Shown piece after piece: positions 1-7,359 of a stretch of 19,118 nucleotides of DNA. The notes below the pieces were generated by a model. That model was given only the letters and a program-made list of their open reading frames with translations, ran no database searches and was not told the DNA's origin. The translations under genes were made by a program, and so were the position numbers. Positions within the stretch are counted from its first letter, which is position 1; the number at the start of each line of letters is the position of its first letter. Source of the stretch: Saprospiraceae bacterium (GTDB lineage Bacteria > Bacteroidota > Bacteroidia > Bacteroidales > JAIPBB01); NCBI GenBank assembly GCA_021739805.1, contig JAIPBB010000066.1:1-19118 (forward strand), read 5' to 3'.

Positions 1-67
1 CCTTATTAACTATAGTATTAAGCTCTTCTCTTTCTTCTTCTGTTAATGTAACTTTATACTTTATCAT
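1..67 (-). CDS. IS630-family transposase, N-terminal fragment
   Basis: The first 22 codons are present; the gene runs off the window edge. The N-terminus starts MIKYKVTLTEEEREEL and continues NTIVNK. It resembles the opening of the helix-turn-helix domain of IS630-type transposases, which commonly begin with a K-Y-x-V-x-L-T-x-E-E-R-x-x-L pattern. The ATG is at 67-65, preceded by a strong Shine-Dalgarno (GAGGTG, within 71-79) and a consensus promoter at 93-120. The protein would bind the IS ends and catalyse cut-and-paste transposition through a DDE domain that is not visible here. Identification is from memory of the family on a short stretch. Confidence 0.62.
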   Translation of the reverse strand, partial: MIKYKVTLTEEEREELNTIVNK

Positions 68-92
68 AATCACCTCACTTTTTTATGAGACA

Positions 93-120
93 ATTATAAT
101 TTCGCCTTACGTCATGTCAA
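93..120 (-). promoter_or_regulatory. Consensus sigma70 promoter of the IS transposase
   Basis: On the minus strand there is a perfect -35 hexamer TTGACA (120-115) and a perfect -10 hexamer TATAAT (98-93) separated by 16 bases. Transcription would start near position 86 and run into the transposase ATG at 67 through a short leader carrying GAGGTG. The -35 overlaps the palindrome at 116-127. Confidence 0.75.
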
Positions 121-127
121 GCTTGAC
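116..127. repeat. Perfect 12-bp palindrome in the IS end
   Basis: GTCAAGCTTGAC reads identically on both strands. It sits 8 bases inside the proposed IS terminus and overlaps the -35 box. It may be a transposase or regulator binding site; the role is inference. Confidence 0.5.
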
Positions 128-458
128 GCGACACTAGAAGCATTTTCTTGATATTACCAATTTTATTTAAAAGATCATCTTCGATCTGATTACTTATAAA
201 TCCTAATCTATGTGATAATATTATTTGTGTTTCAACTTCAGTAGCTGAACCTAAAGCAATAAAAAGGAACCGTGTAAAATCTTTATCACTTCCTCTCGCT
301 GAACCTTCAGCAATATTTGATGGAATTGATACACTAGCCCTTCGTATTTGATCAATAAGTCCAAATCTCTCTTCTTTCGGAAAGTCGCTAGTTATATTGT
401 ATAATTCTACTACGAAATCCATACTCATTTGCCAAACATCTAAATCTTTGTGATTCAT
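117..458 (-). CDS. Four-helix-bundle protein (23S rRNA intervening-sequence-protein family), 3' end replaced by IS
   Basis: The 113-residue protein has the family hallmarks: an N-terminal KDLDVWQ stretch, the central RRASVSIPSNIAEG motif at about residues 40-53, and the FLFIALGSATEVETQ helix. The family (TIGR02436/PF05635) forms a pentameric four-helix bundle and was first seen in rRNA intervening sequences; its cellular function is unknown. The normal family C-terminus continues as a lysine-rich helix after the KKMLL segment. Here the frame changes to VSRQA and stops, and those five residues plus the stop are encoded by the IS end starting at 134. About the last 8-12 residues are therefore lost. 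The ATG at 458 has a strong Shine-Dalgarno (GGAGGAG). It may be a passenger or remnant of the repeats typical of such clusters. Confidence 0.88.
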   Translation of the reverse strand: MNHKDLDVWQMSMDFVVELYNITSDFPKEERFGLIDQIRRASVSIPSNIAEGSARGSDKDFTRFLFIALGSATEVETQIILSHRLGFISNQIEDDLLNKIGNIKKMLLVSRQA

Positions 459-483
459 TACTCCTCCTCTTTCGTCTCACAAC

Positions 484-1617
484 TCACGACTCACGTTTGA
501 AGAACTTCCTCACAGATTCTATAACATAATTTTGTTCTTCAAGAACCAACTCATAGTACAACGGCAACCGCAGCAAACACTCCGTATATTTCTCTGCTTC
601 AGGTAATTTTTTTTGAAATGAGCCAGCCATCATTTTGGATTGATGCAGTGCCTGATAATGAAAAACAGCTCCAATTCCTTTATCCTTGAGAAATTTCAGC
701 AAACCGTTTCTCTCTTTTCCTGAATTACAGATAATGTAAAAAATATGACCATTATTACTGCTGCCTTCTGGTATTTTTGGTAGTCTCAGATGTCCCTCAG
801 TCTCTAAGTCAAGTAGTCCCTTATAATATCTATTCCACAATAATACTCTTTTCTTAATAATATCCTCTGCATTTTCCAGTTGAGCATAAAGATAGGCTGC
901 ATTCATATCAGAAGGCAGATATGAAGAGCCAACATCTACCCAGCCATATTTATCAATTTCACCACGGAAAAATTTACTCCTGTCCGTACCCTTTTCTCTG
1001 ATTATTTCTGCTCTTTCAGTATATTTATCATCATTGATTATCAGTAGTCCACCTTCTCCGCACTGAATATTTTTCGTTTCATGAAAACTCATACAGCCAA
1101 AATGACCTATGCTTCCCAAAGGTCTCCCTTTATAACATGCATTTATACACTGGGCAGCATCTTCTATAACATAAAGATTGTGTTTTGCAGCTATAGCCAA
1201 GATCTTATCCATATCACAAGCCATCCCGGCATAATGAACCGGTACAATAGCTTTTGTTTTATCAGTGATCAAAGTCTCAAGATGTTCAATATCCATATTA
1301 GGGTGATCTTTCCTGCTATCACAAAAAACTATTCTGGCACCTCTTAATACAAAAGCATTGGCGGTTGATACAAAAGTGAAGGATGGCATAATCACTTCAT
1401 CACCGGGTTTGATCCCGGCTAATATGACAGCCATCTCCAATGCGGCAGTACAGGAATGTGTTAACAAAACTTTTCTGAAGCCATACTTTACCTCAAGAAA
1501 ATTATGGCATTGCCTGGTATAATATCCATCTCCGGATATGTGCCCACGTTTTACTGCATCAGTAATATTCTCTATCTCTCTTCCAGATAGATATGGTTTG
1601 TTATATGGTATTCTCAT
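484..1617 (-). CDS. wecE: dTDP-4-amino-4,6-dideoxygalactose transaminase (WecE/RffA type)
   Basis: This is a fold-type I PLP aminotransferase of the DegT/DnrJ/EryC1/StrS family. At 377 residues it matches the length of E. coli WecE. The PLP lysine is K182 in SFHETKNIQCGEGG, a motif characteristic of the WecE branch. D153 in the EDAAQ motif contacts the pyridine ring, and the N-terminus MRIPYNKPYLSGREIENI is also WecE-like. The expected reaction is glutamate-dependent amination of dTDP-4-keto-6-deoxyglucose to dTDP-Fuc4N in the cytoplasm. No rmlA/rmlB or acetyltransferase partner is present. Its ATG overlaps the stop of the upstream mutase gene by one base (TAATG), so the two are translationally coupled. 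Its final residues and stop are encoded within a TCGTGA-type intergenic repeat word. The amino group could receive an unusual acyl group made by the upstream genes (inference). Confidence 0.9.
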   Translation of the reverse strand: MRIPYNKPYLSGREIENITDAVKRGHISGDGYYTRQCHNFLEVKYGFRKVLLTHSCTAALEMAVILAGIKPGDEVIMPSFTFVSTANAFVLRGARIVFCDSRKDHPNMDIEHLETLITDKTKAIVPVHYAGMACDMDKILAIAAKHNLYVIEDAAQCINACYKGRPLGSIGHFGCMSFHETKNIQCGEGGLLIINDDKYTERAEIIREKGTDRSKFFRGEIDKYGWVDVGSSYLPSDMNAAYLYAQLENAEDIIKKRVLLWNRYYKGLLDLETEGHLRLPKIPEGSSNNGHIFYIICNSGKERNGLLKFLKDKGIGAVFHYQALHQSKMMAGSFQKKLPEAEKYTECLLRLPLYYELVLEEQNYVIESVRKFFKRES

Positions 1618-3449
1618 TAATTTCCCAACCTGCTTAAACGTTCGGTTTCAGCAATTACATTCCCATTTTTTGTGTCAAAGCAATCTACTCCACCAGTCTC
1701 TGAAATCCCTGTGAAATACCAGTTCGGTGACTTGTACTCAGGAAGTAATATCCCTGGTGCTGAGATTATCTTCTTTTGGACAGCCTCAAATAAAACCCCA
1801 CTACAGGTCATGTTAACCATTGTTTTGGGATCAAACTTTTCTGCCTGCTTACCCGATACAGCATTAAGTATCTTTCCTGCTTCCTGTTTCAGCCGGTCTT
1901 TCCGGATTTTATATTCACACTTATCAACTTCCTGCCTTATTTCAATTTCATATTTTTTGAATTGATCATAAGCAGCTCTCACCAATTGCGATGATTCTAT
2001 TATATCTGCCGGAGTTGCTATTCTTTCCGCCTCACAATAACTCACCACATGAAGCATTCCGGGATCCACCAGCAATTGCAAAAGCGTAGATCTCACAAGC
2101 TGCCATCTGGCAATTTCCTGATCAGGAACAAAATAACCAATACCTGTTCTGGTTTGCAATAAATGCTTTATATTAATCCCTGATTTCATGATCATTTCTT
2201 CAATTATCTCCCGAGCAGCATTCATCTTTGCTAAATCTGCAGTATCACTGGTTTCTCGTGGTTTATTGAACTGCATCTGATAGATTTGGCTTTGAACTCC
2301 CGAATTGATCATTATTGAACTGTTTATTGCATAGTCAGCCACTATCAAAGCATCCTGTGCCCAGCGGCTGCTCCACTGATTAGGGTCATTTATCTCTACA
2401 GGTATTCCCTTACTACCTAACTTCTTGATTGCATCAAGATGCTCTGATATTGATGCTTTCAGTTCAGTCTCTCCCCTACCATCCAATTCGTTGAACCAGA
2501 ATAATGGTATTGCCTGATGGCCTCCGGTAAGCATCCCTGTCTCTAAGCAGGTATCTATGAAATCAATCATGCCATTCACATGAGCATAAGGCTTTATGGC
2601 TGGAAAGTTTCCTGTCCTGGTCGCCATATAAAGTCTTTGCAGATCCTTCTTATCCTTATACGGCACCCCTCCATCATTCTTTCTGTCTTCAAATTCTTCC
2701 GGCTTACTAAAGTAGCGCTGTGACAGATCACTTGAGCCAAGTGATATCTCATCAAGAGCTCCTGCCTTTGCCAGAATTTTTATCCCTTCTACTGTTGGTT
2801 CTATAGTTTCTGAATTCACGCCAAAATGTGATCTTAATAAGGGATAGGATGATTGACTTCCTCTCACAAATAAATCTTCCCGGGCTGCTATATCAGGGAC
2901 AGGCAAAGAGCCATATTGCCTGTGATCTATTTCTTTGAGAATATGATCAGCAATCTGATCCAGAATATCTATCCTGTTCTTTCCTTCCTTTGTTCTCTTG
3001 AACTTTAAATATTCATCTATATGTTGTTCCTTGATCTCAAAAAATCTCAATAGCTGCCGGCAATCTTTCTCAGAATCTCCACTTTGCCTGAAATAACTTA
3101 CATCACTTGTGAGTTTACTCGAGCCTTTACTTAATAATTCTATCGTTGCAGGCAATCCGGCAAAGGCAATTTTTCTTGATTTTCCATTTTCTCTAATTAA
3201 TAATCCGCTCTCTTTCAGACTATAGATAAATTCCATAAATAAATGATATCCGGTTTCTGCTTTCTGCCGATAACTACAGCCAATATACAGTGGATCTGCT
3301 TTATAGATAATTTCCAGAATTTCTTCTTTCTTCATCCCGGGTTTACAGATACGGCAATCCATTCCAAAATGAGATAGATGCCTCTGCACATGAAATAATC
3401 CTTGAGTATGAGGATCATTTCCTAAAGGTATCAATATACTCTTTATCAA
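1617..3449 (-). CDS. Cobalamin-binding domain fused to glutamate-mutase epsilon-like (methylaspartate mutase) barrel
   Basis: The 610 residues equal roughly a glutamate mutase small subunit plus epsilon subunit. Residues 1-100 resemble a B12-binding Rossmann domain. A DPHTQG motif (D12-x-H14-x-x-G17) matches the base-off DxHxxG signature; IGCSYR (57-61 region) and IAFAGLP (near 95-100) sit where SxL and GG motifs are expected. From about 200 to 520 the sequence follows MutE, with IEPTVEG, AIPLFWFNELDGRG, GIPVEINDPNQWS and an HVVSY-CEAERIATP-IIESS stretch near the end. Glutamate mutase interconverts L-glutamate and 3-methylaspartate by a radical carbon-skeleton rearrangement. The substrate here may differ (see findings). 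The start is TTG at 3449, overlapping the upstream stop (TTGA), with GGAG seven bases upstream. No mutase reactivase gene is visible. Role in amino-acid substituent synthesis is inference. Confidence 0.83.
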   Translation of the reverse strand: MIKSILIPLGNDPHTQGLFHVQRHLSHFGMDCRICKPGMKKEEILEIIYKADPLYIGCSYRQKAETGYHLFMEFIYSLKESGLLIRENGKSRKIAFAGLPATIELLSKGSSKLTSDVSYFRQSGDSEKDCRQLLRFFEIKEQHIDEYLKFKRTKEGKNRIDILDQIADHILKEIDHRQYGSLPVPDIAAREDLFVRGSQSSYPLLRSHFGVNSETIEPTVEGIKILAKAGALDEISLGSSDLSQRYFSKPEEFEDRKNDGGVPYKDKKDLQRLYMATRTGNFPAIKPYAHVNGMIDFIDTCLETGMLTGGHQAIPLFWFNELDGRGETELKASISEHLDAIKKLGSKGIPVEINDPNQWSSRWAQDALIVADYAINSSIMINSGVQSQIYQMQFNKPRETSDTADLAKMNAAREIIEEMIMKSGINIKHLLQTRTGIGYFVPDQEIARWQLVRSTLLQLLVDPGMLHVVSYCEAERIATPADIIESSQLVRAAYDQFKKYEIEIRQEVDKCEYKIRKDRLKQEAGKILNAVSGKQAEKFDPKTMVNMTCSGVLFEAVQKKIISAPGILLPEYKSPNWYFTGISETGGVDCFDTKNGNVIAETERLSRLGN

Positions 3450-4600
3450 ACGAGTTCTCCAGTCAAAAATGCTCTCAGATACTCTAAAGAAAACTGCTGC
3501 AAATTCCTGCCCTTCGCTCTAATATCACACTCACATATATTATTATAGATATCAATTATCTCACTGATCGCCCCACATTCAATATTCAATCTCTGGGCTA
3601 ATGCCTCCATTGGCACTAATCCGGTAGGGATATCTTCATCCATATACCTTAATTGGGGATATGATCGCTTTATATATGTCGGACACCTGCTGATAGTGTC
3701 TGTCAAATCCTCGTCTGTCACTATTTCAAGATCATAAGTAGTCACTAACCAGCTTTGAAGATCCATTACGGCATCAAATTTCTCTTCAGGTATAAATAAA
3801 CCCTGAGAAAGCTGCTCGATATCAAGAGTCTGTAAACCCAGAGTCTTTGCTATCCCTATCCTGATCTTATCAATCTTTATCATCTGATTGGCAGCCTGCT
3901 TATTCTGAACGATTCCTTCAATATAGAAATCAAAAACCTGCCCCATCTGCCTCCGTTTATCTATTTTTACCTTATTTATTATATATGTTGCTGGATGTAG
4001 TACAGCTCCCACATTACCCAAAGAAGTTGTTCCGGGAATTCTGTTTATATGCAATCCAGGGATCAGAGCATGCAGTTCTTCCAGATACTCAGGTTTTACT
4101 CTCCCTTCAACTGAGCATATTACAGTTTTTTTTCGCATTTTTATATAGGCTGTTCCCGGTTCCAGAATCTTACAGGAAAATGGACAGCTATTCAAACACA
4201 AAAAGGGATATCCATCTCCTAAATGCTCCTGTGCATATGGAACGGGCAAGGTTCTGCCAGGTGAAAATACGATTGGTATTTGCTTTTTATTAACTCCACC
4301 CATTTTCAATAACTCTATTGCCTTATCGTGATATATCGAAGGTAAGGTGATTATTATTAGATCTATATTCTCGACAAAGTCTCTGATATCAGTTTTTAAA
4401 GCAGCGGATGAGATAGGGTAAAACTCCCTGTTCTCTGATTCTTCCAAATAAAGCCCGTCCTGTTCAAGTATTTTATCAATTCTTTGTTTATCCAGCTCAG
4501 GTATCGGAATAAATCCGCTTACCTCTTTTCCCTGCCGTAATAAATCCGCCAAATAGGCATGTCCGGACTGTGATCCTACACCAAATATCCCTATTCGCAT
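3446..4600 (-). CDS. Opine dehydrogenase family protein (NAD/NADP octopine/nopaline dehydrogenase-like)
   Basis: This is a 384-residue two-domain dehydrogenase. The N-terminus MRIGIFGVGSQSG gives a GxGxxxG dinucleotide-binding turn at 7-13. The segment GNVGAVLHPATYIIN carries H202, the position expected for the catalytic histidine in the N-x-x-x-x-HP motif of the octopine dehydrogenase helical domain (PF02317). Family members reductively condense an amino acid with a 2-oxo acid to N-(carboxyalkyl)amino acids. Such opines, for example N-(1-carboxyethyl)lysine, are known decorations of some O-antigens, which would fit this context. The ATG abuts the stop of the upstream ATP-grasp gene (TAG-ATG). 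The N-terminal Rossmann region also has a generic oxidoreductase look, so the exact substrate is unknown. Confidence 0.72.
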   Translation of the reverse strand: MRIGIFGVGSQSGHAYLADLLRQGKEVSGFIPIPELDKQRIDKILEQDGLYLEESENREFYPISSAALKTDIRDFVENIDLIIITLPSIYHDKAIELLKMGGVNKKQIPIVFSPGRTLPVPYAQEHLGDGYPFLCLNSCPFSCKILEPGTAYIKMRKKTVICSVEGRVKPEYLEELHALIPGLHINRIPGTTSLGNVGAVLHPATYIINKVKIDKRRQMGQVFDFYIEGIVQNKQAANQMIKIDKIRIGIAKTLGLQTLDIEQLSQGLFIPEEKFDAVMDLQSWLVTTYDLEIVTDEDLTDTISRCPTYIKRSYPQLRYMDEDIPTGLVPMEALAQRLNIECGAISEIIDIYNNICECDIRAKGRNLQQFSLEYLRAFLTGELV

Positions 4601-5635
4601 CTACTTCACCACTCCATAATACTGATAAAATTTCCTTACTCGCTCATCAAGCAACAAAGGTTTATGCATCTGAAATCCATGTAACTCACTATTGGCATTC
4701 CCCTCTATCACGATAAATCCATCCTCCTGCAATGCCAGATCCCAGGCTATATAGCGAATGTATTTCACCCGTTCAGCTAATTCGATTATCTGTTCCTTTA
4801 TCTTTTCCCAATCTGGTATCTTTACACCTTTGATCAATGCTCCGGTATCTGGATGCCTGTCTATCTCTTTCACTTTTCCATCCACTATAACCTTGGTAAC
4901 GCTTATCTCTCCACTATCAATATCAACACCCGGCAGTACACCACCAGGTCCCAAATTATCTACTGGTGCGGATTTCTTAGTCCCTATCCGAAAAAATGCT
5001 CCTGCTATAAAAGCTCTATCTGTATCAGGATCGATCATTGTTAATACTTTCAAACTGTTTATCGAACCAGAGAATATCTGCTTAAGAAATTCTGCCTGAT
5101 CTATGCATTCACACACCAGATAACCATCAAGTCTCTTGATCAAATCCGCAAGAGCATGTCTGTCTGCTTCCTGATTATTGATAAATAATTTACCAGCTTT
5201 ACTTAAAACCTTATATATCCCATAACCTCCACCGCCAGATATTCGTTTCAAAATCAATGGAATATCTTCTATTATGCCCTGAATGTCTCTCTCCTGCCCT
5301 AATGATATGTACTTCCCTGCCTTAATACTCCCAAATATTCGCGGAACCTTGGCATACTGACCAATAAATTCATTAAATAAAAGTTTATTGTTCATCAATT
5401 CATTATATCCGGCATTGATTTTTATCGCCTTTGTATATACTGCTTTGTCATTTACATAATCTCTATATGAGTAATCCTCAAAATTATAGAATGCCACTGC
5501 TTCCTGAGAAAATCCCCGCAGCCACATGGATAGCTTCCTCCCTATGCTAACCCTCAGTTTAGGATGAAGCTCACGCCGGATAAAGTCCCGCCATCCGGCA
5601 AACGTCAATATCAGCCTTTTAATCTTTTTATCCAT
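4601..5635 (-). CDS. Sugar-transfer-associated ATP-grasp protein
   Basis: This 344-residue cytoplasmic protein has the features of the ATPgrasp_ST family (PF14397). A basic N-terminal region (about 1-60) precedes an ATP-grasp fold with LILKRISGGGGYGIYK (about 127-142) as the ATP-binding lysine and glycine-rich loop. SLKVLTMIDPDT, VDNLGPGGVLPGVDIDSG and a C-terminal IAWDLAL-IEGNANSELHG metal-binding segment follow. Families of this type occur in polysaccharide loci and are presumed to ligate a carboxylate to an amine. It is the first gene of a four-gene coupled module with the opine dehydrogenase, B12 mutase and WecE. The leader carries an A-rich AAGAGA ribosome site directly after a heptamer repeat, which separates it from the flippase remnant. 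Activity on an opine or amino-acid substrate is inference. Confidence 0.83.
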   Translation of the reverse strand: MDKKIKRLILTFAGWRDFIRRELHPKLRVSIGRKLSMWLRGFSQEAVAFYNFEDYSYRDYVNDKAVYTKAIKINAGYNELMNNKLLFNEFIGQYAKVPRIFGSIKAGKYISLGQERDIQGIIEDIPLILKRISGGGGYGIYKVLSKAGKLFINNQEADRHALADLIKRLDGYLVCECIDQAEFLKQIFSGSINSLKVLTMIDPDTDRAFIAGAFFRIGTKKSAPVDNLGPGGVLPGVDIDSGEISVTKVIVDGKVKEIDRHPDTGALIKGVKIPDWEKIKEQIIELAERVKYIRYIAWDLALQEDGFIVIEGNANSELHGFQMHKPLLLDERVRKFYQYYGVVK

Positions 5636-5650
5636 TCTCTCTTTTTTTTT

Positions 5651-5669
5651 ACATTTTACATTTTACATT
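5651..5669. repeat. ACATTTT heptamer tandem repeat
   Basis: About 2.7 units of a 7-bp repeat (ACATTTT; TGTAAAA on the minus strand) fill the gap between the flippase remnant and the ATP-grasp start. It resembles in period the ATTGAAA heptamers at 18361-18395. Confidence 0.7.
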
Positions 5670-5992
5670 CAATTCGGCAAGCAACGCTTCCTGAATTGAA
5701 ACCCATACAACTTACTCACATAAATGAAAACACAAAGAAATAAAACCAGATAAGTAATGAATAACGCCTGAGCTGATCCCGCTATGCCATTTAGCTTTAA
5801 AAGAACAAAATTCGAGAATACATTTACACCTGCCGCAATTCCTGTGAAAATTAATAACTTATTCTGCTTGTTCTTATGGATTATCAAGGGCATCAAGATA
5901 AGGTAATATCCCCAAAAAGCATACTCAAAGGCTATCCATTTCACATAAGCACTTGCTCCATAATAATCAGGAGTTATCATTATATGCAACAT
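5669..5992 (-). pseudogene. C-terminal remnant of a second Wzx-type flippase
   Basis: The 107-residue ORF is hydrophobic with about three membrane segments and aligns by eye to the last roughly 107 residues of the intact flippase just upstream. IMITPDYYGA pairs with IMTTQAYYGA, then a shared W, a PLII-NKQ / PILI-NKQ match, and similar spacing to the end. Identity is only moderate, so it is not a recent duplicate. The frame is closed by TGA two codons before the ATG at 5992, leaving no N-terminal 300 residues. It is best read as the tail of an older flippase gene cut by replacement of the upstream DNA. A functional short membrane protein is unlikely. Confidence 0.78.
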
Positions 5993-6072
5993 TATTCACG
6001 TGAACAATTTAGCTTGTATTTCCAATATCTTGAATCATCTTCTGTCCTAATTGATTTGTTTAAATATCATCA

Positions 6073-7359
6073 TTACCAAATTTTTAGAGCTTTTATCCAA
6101 GGCATTGGCATTACCCTTTGAACTTGCCATAAACAAGCTAACAATACCAATAAATGAGATATGCAAAAAGCATAAGATACTCCAATGTATCCGAATAAAT
6201 CCACAAACCAAATATTAAATAAAACAATAATCATCATATTTAATAATGTTATTATACTTATTACTTTCTGTTTATTATATCTAATTAATATTGGAAATAT
6301 GAAAACATAAATTTCTTGAAATAGAAATCCAATGGAAAACCAGGGTATAAACTCCTTGGCACCATAATATGCTTGGGTTGTCATAATTTTTAAGATTACG
6401 CCAGATAATAAGTTTAGTGATAATACTCCAAGTAAAACTACTCCTATTAAAGCATAGAGCATTCTTGTAAGATATATTTTATTTTTAATTTCATTCCCTG
6501 AAATCTTCTCATAAAGAAAAGGAGACCAGGACATACTTAGTGTATCACCTAATACTTTTACTAAAAAAGCTAATTGAAATCCTAATGAATAAATTCCCAA
6601 TAAATTTTTTGTATAATAATATTGAATAAAAAATACCCCAACTTGTGAAGCAATTACCGCCTGTAATGAATTTGGTATTAATGGAATAGATACTGATAAT
6701 ATCTTTTTAATAATTTCTTTTGAAAATTGAAATATCACATATTTATACTTTATTAAGTATATTAGCGATGCCATCCCAGATACAATAAAAGCAGCAATAA
6801 TGCCGACTATTCTTCCCTGCCACCCCATTTTGAACACTACAACGAGTACTATAGAAATTGATAGATTAATTGCAGTATTACCAACTTGCTGAATTCCAAA
6901 AGCTAAAACTTTTTTTGAATTGCGCATTACAGTTAATCCTAGTGAAAACACAATAAATACAAAAGATGTTAACGGTACAAATAACAACCAATTAAGTGGA
7001 AAAGATATATAGTCTATGATGCGCTCATATAGAAAGAAAAGAGTTACAGTATTAATTATTGATAAAATGCTTGCTATAAATATTGAATTTCCAATTATTC
7101 TTGCAATAAATTCTTTCTCTCTGGAATAAAAATATTTAGAAACTACCGTAGGGATATTCACTCCATTCATAGAATTTGATATTGATAAATAAAGTGTAAA
7201 CAAAGCAATTATTCCATATTCAGCTGGTTTTAAATATCTTGTCAATACAGGCAACATCAAAAAAGGCAAAGAATTTTTAATAATTGTTGCTATAAAATAT
7301 CCACCAGACATATTACTCAAATGCTTTAGCCCTTGCAAATCTGCGCTTAATTTAATCAT
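6073..7359 (-). CDS. Wzx-type polysaccharide flippase / MATE-like export protein
   Basis: This 428-residue polytopic inner-membrane protein has about twelve hydrophobic segments and no signal peptide. The opening fits the polysaccharide biosynthesis (PF01943/MOP superfamily) family: IIKNSLPFLMLPVLTRYLKPAEYGI is the classic first-helix region with the P-V-L-T-R-x-L-x-P-x-E-Y-G pattern at about residues 27-50. It would flip undecaprenyl-linked repeat units to the periplasm. Its ATG lies inside the end of the preceding glycosyltransferase gene (8-bp overlap). It belongs to the AT-rich cassette and has an unrelated flippase tail immediately downstream. The assignment to flippase rather than polymerase rests on the N-terminal motif. 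Confidence 0.88.
   Translation of the reverse strand: MIKLSADLQGLKHLSNMSGGYFIATIIKNSLPFLMLPVLTRYLKPAEYGIIALFTLYLSISNSMNGVNIPTVVSKYFYSREKEFIARIIGNSIFIASILSIINTVTLFFLYERIIDYISFPLNWLLFVPLTSFVFIVFSLGLTVMRNSKKVLAFGIQQVGNTAINLSISIVLVVVFKMGWQGRIVGIIAAFIVSGMASLIYLIKYKYVIFQFSKEIIKKILSVSIPLIPNSLQAVIASQVGVFFIQYYYTKNLLGIYSLGFQLAFLVKVLGDTLSMSWSPFLYEKISGNEIKNKIYLTRMLYALIGVVLLGVLSLNLLSGVILKIMTTQAYYGAKEFIPWFSIGFLFQEIYVFIFPILIRYNKQKVISIITLLNMMIIVLFNIWFVDLFGYIGVSYAFCISHLLVLLACLWQVQRVMPMPWIKALKIW

Larger units (their letters stand above)
1..134 (-). mobile_element. End of an IS630-family insertion sequence (partial)
   Basis: Left end of an insertion sequence that continues past position 1. The element appears to begin at 134, directly after the dinucleotide TA at 135-136 (minus strand reads CTTC-TA-GTGTCGCG), which fits the TA target preference of IS630/Tc1-mariner elements. 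Inside the end are a 12-bp perfect palindrome (116-127), a consensus promoter (93-120), a strong Shine-Dalgarno and the start of the transposase. The terminal inverted repeat cannot be confirmed because the other end lies outside the window. The insertion has replaced the 3' end of the neighbouring four-helix-bundle gene. The family call rests on the transposase N-terminus and the TA junction. Confidence 0.7.

Noticed and set aside
1081..1347. An 88-codon plus-strand frame and similar plus-strand frames at 3985-4293 and 4758-5099
   Set aside because: Each is fully antisense to a strongly supported minus-strand gene.
484..1617. Enterobacterial common antigen locus based on WecE
   Set aside because: None of the other wec genes (wecA, B, C, D, F, G) is present; the enzyme type is used in many glycans.
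3446..4600. Staphylopine-type opine metallophore cluster
   Set aside because: There is no nicotianamine-synthase-like gene, no metal transporter and no exporter; all neighbours are glycan genes.
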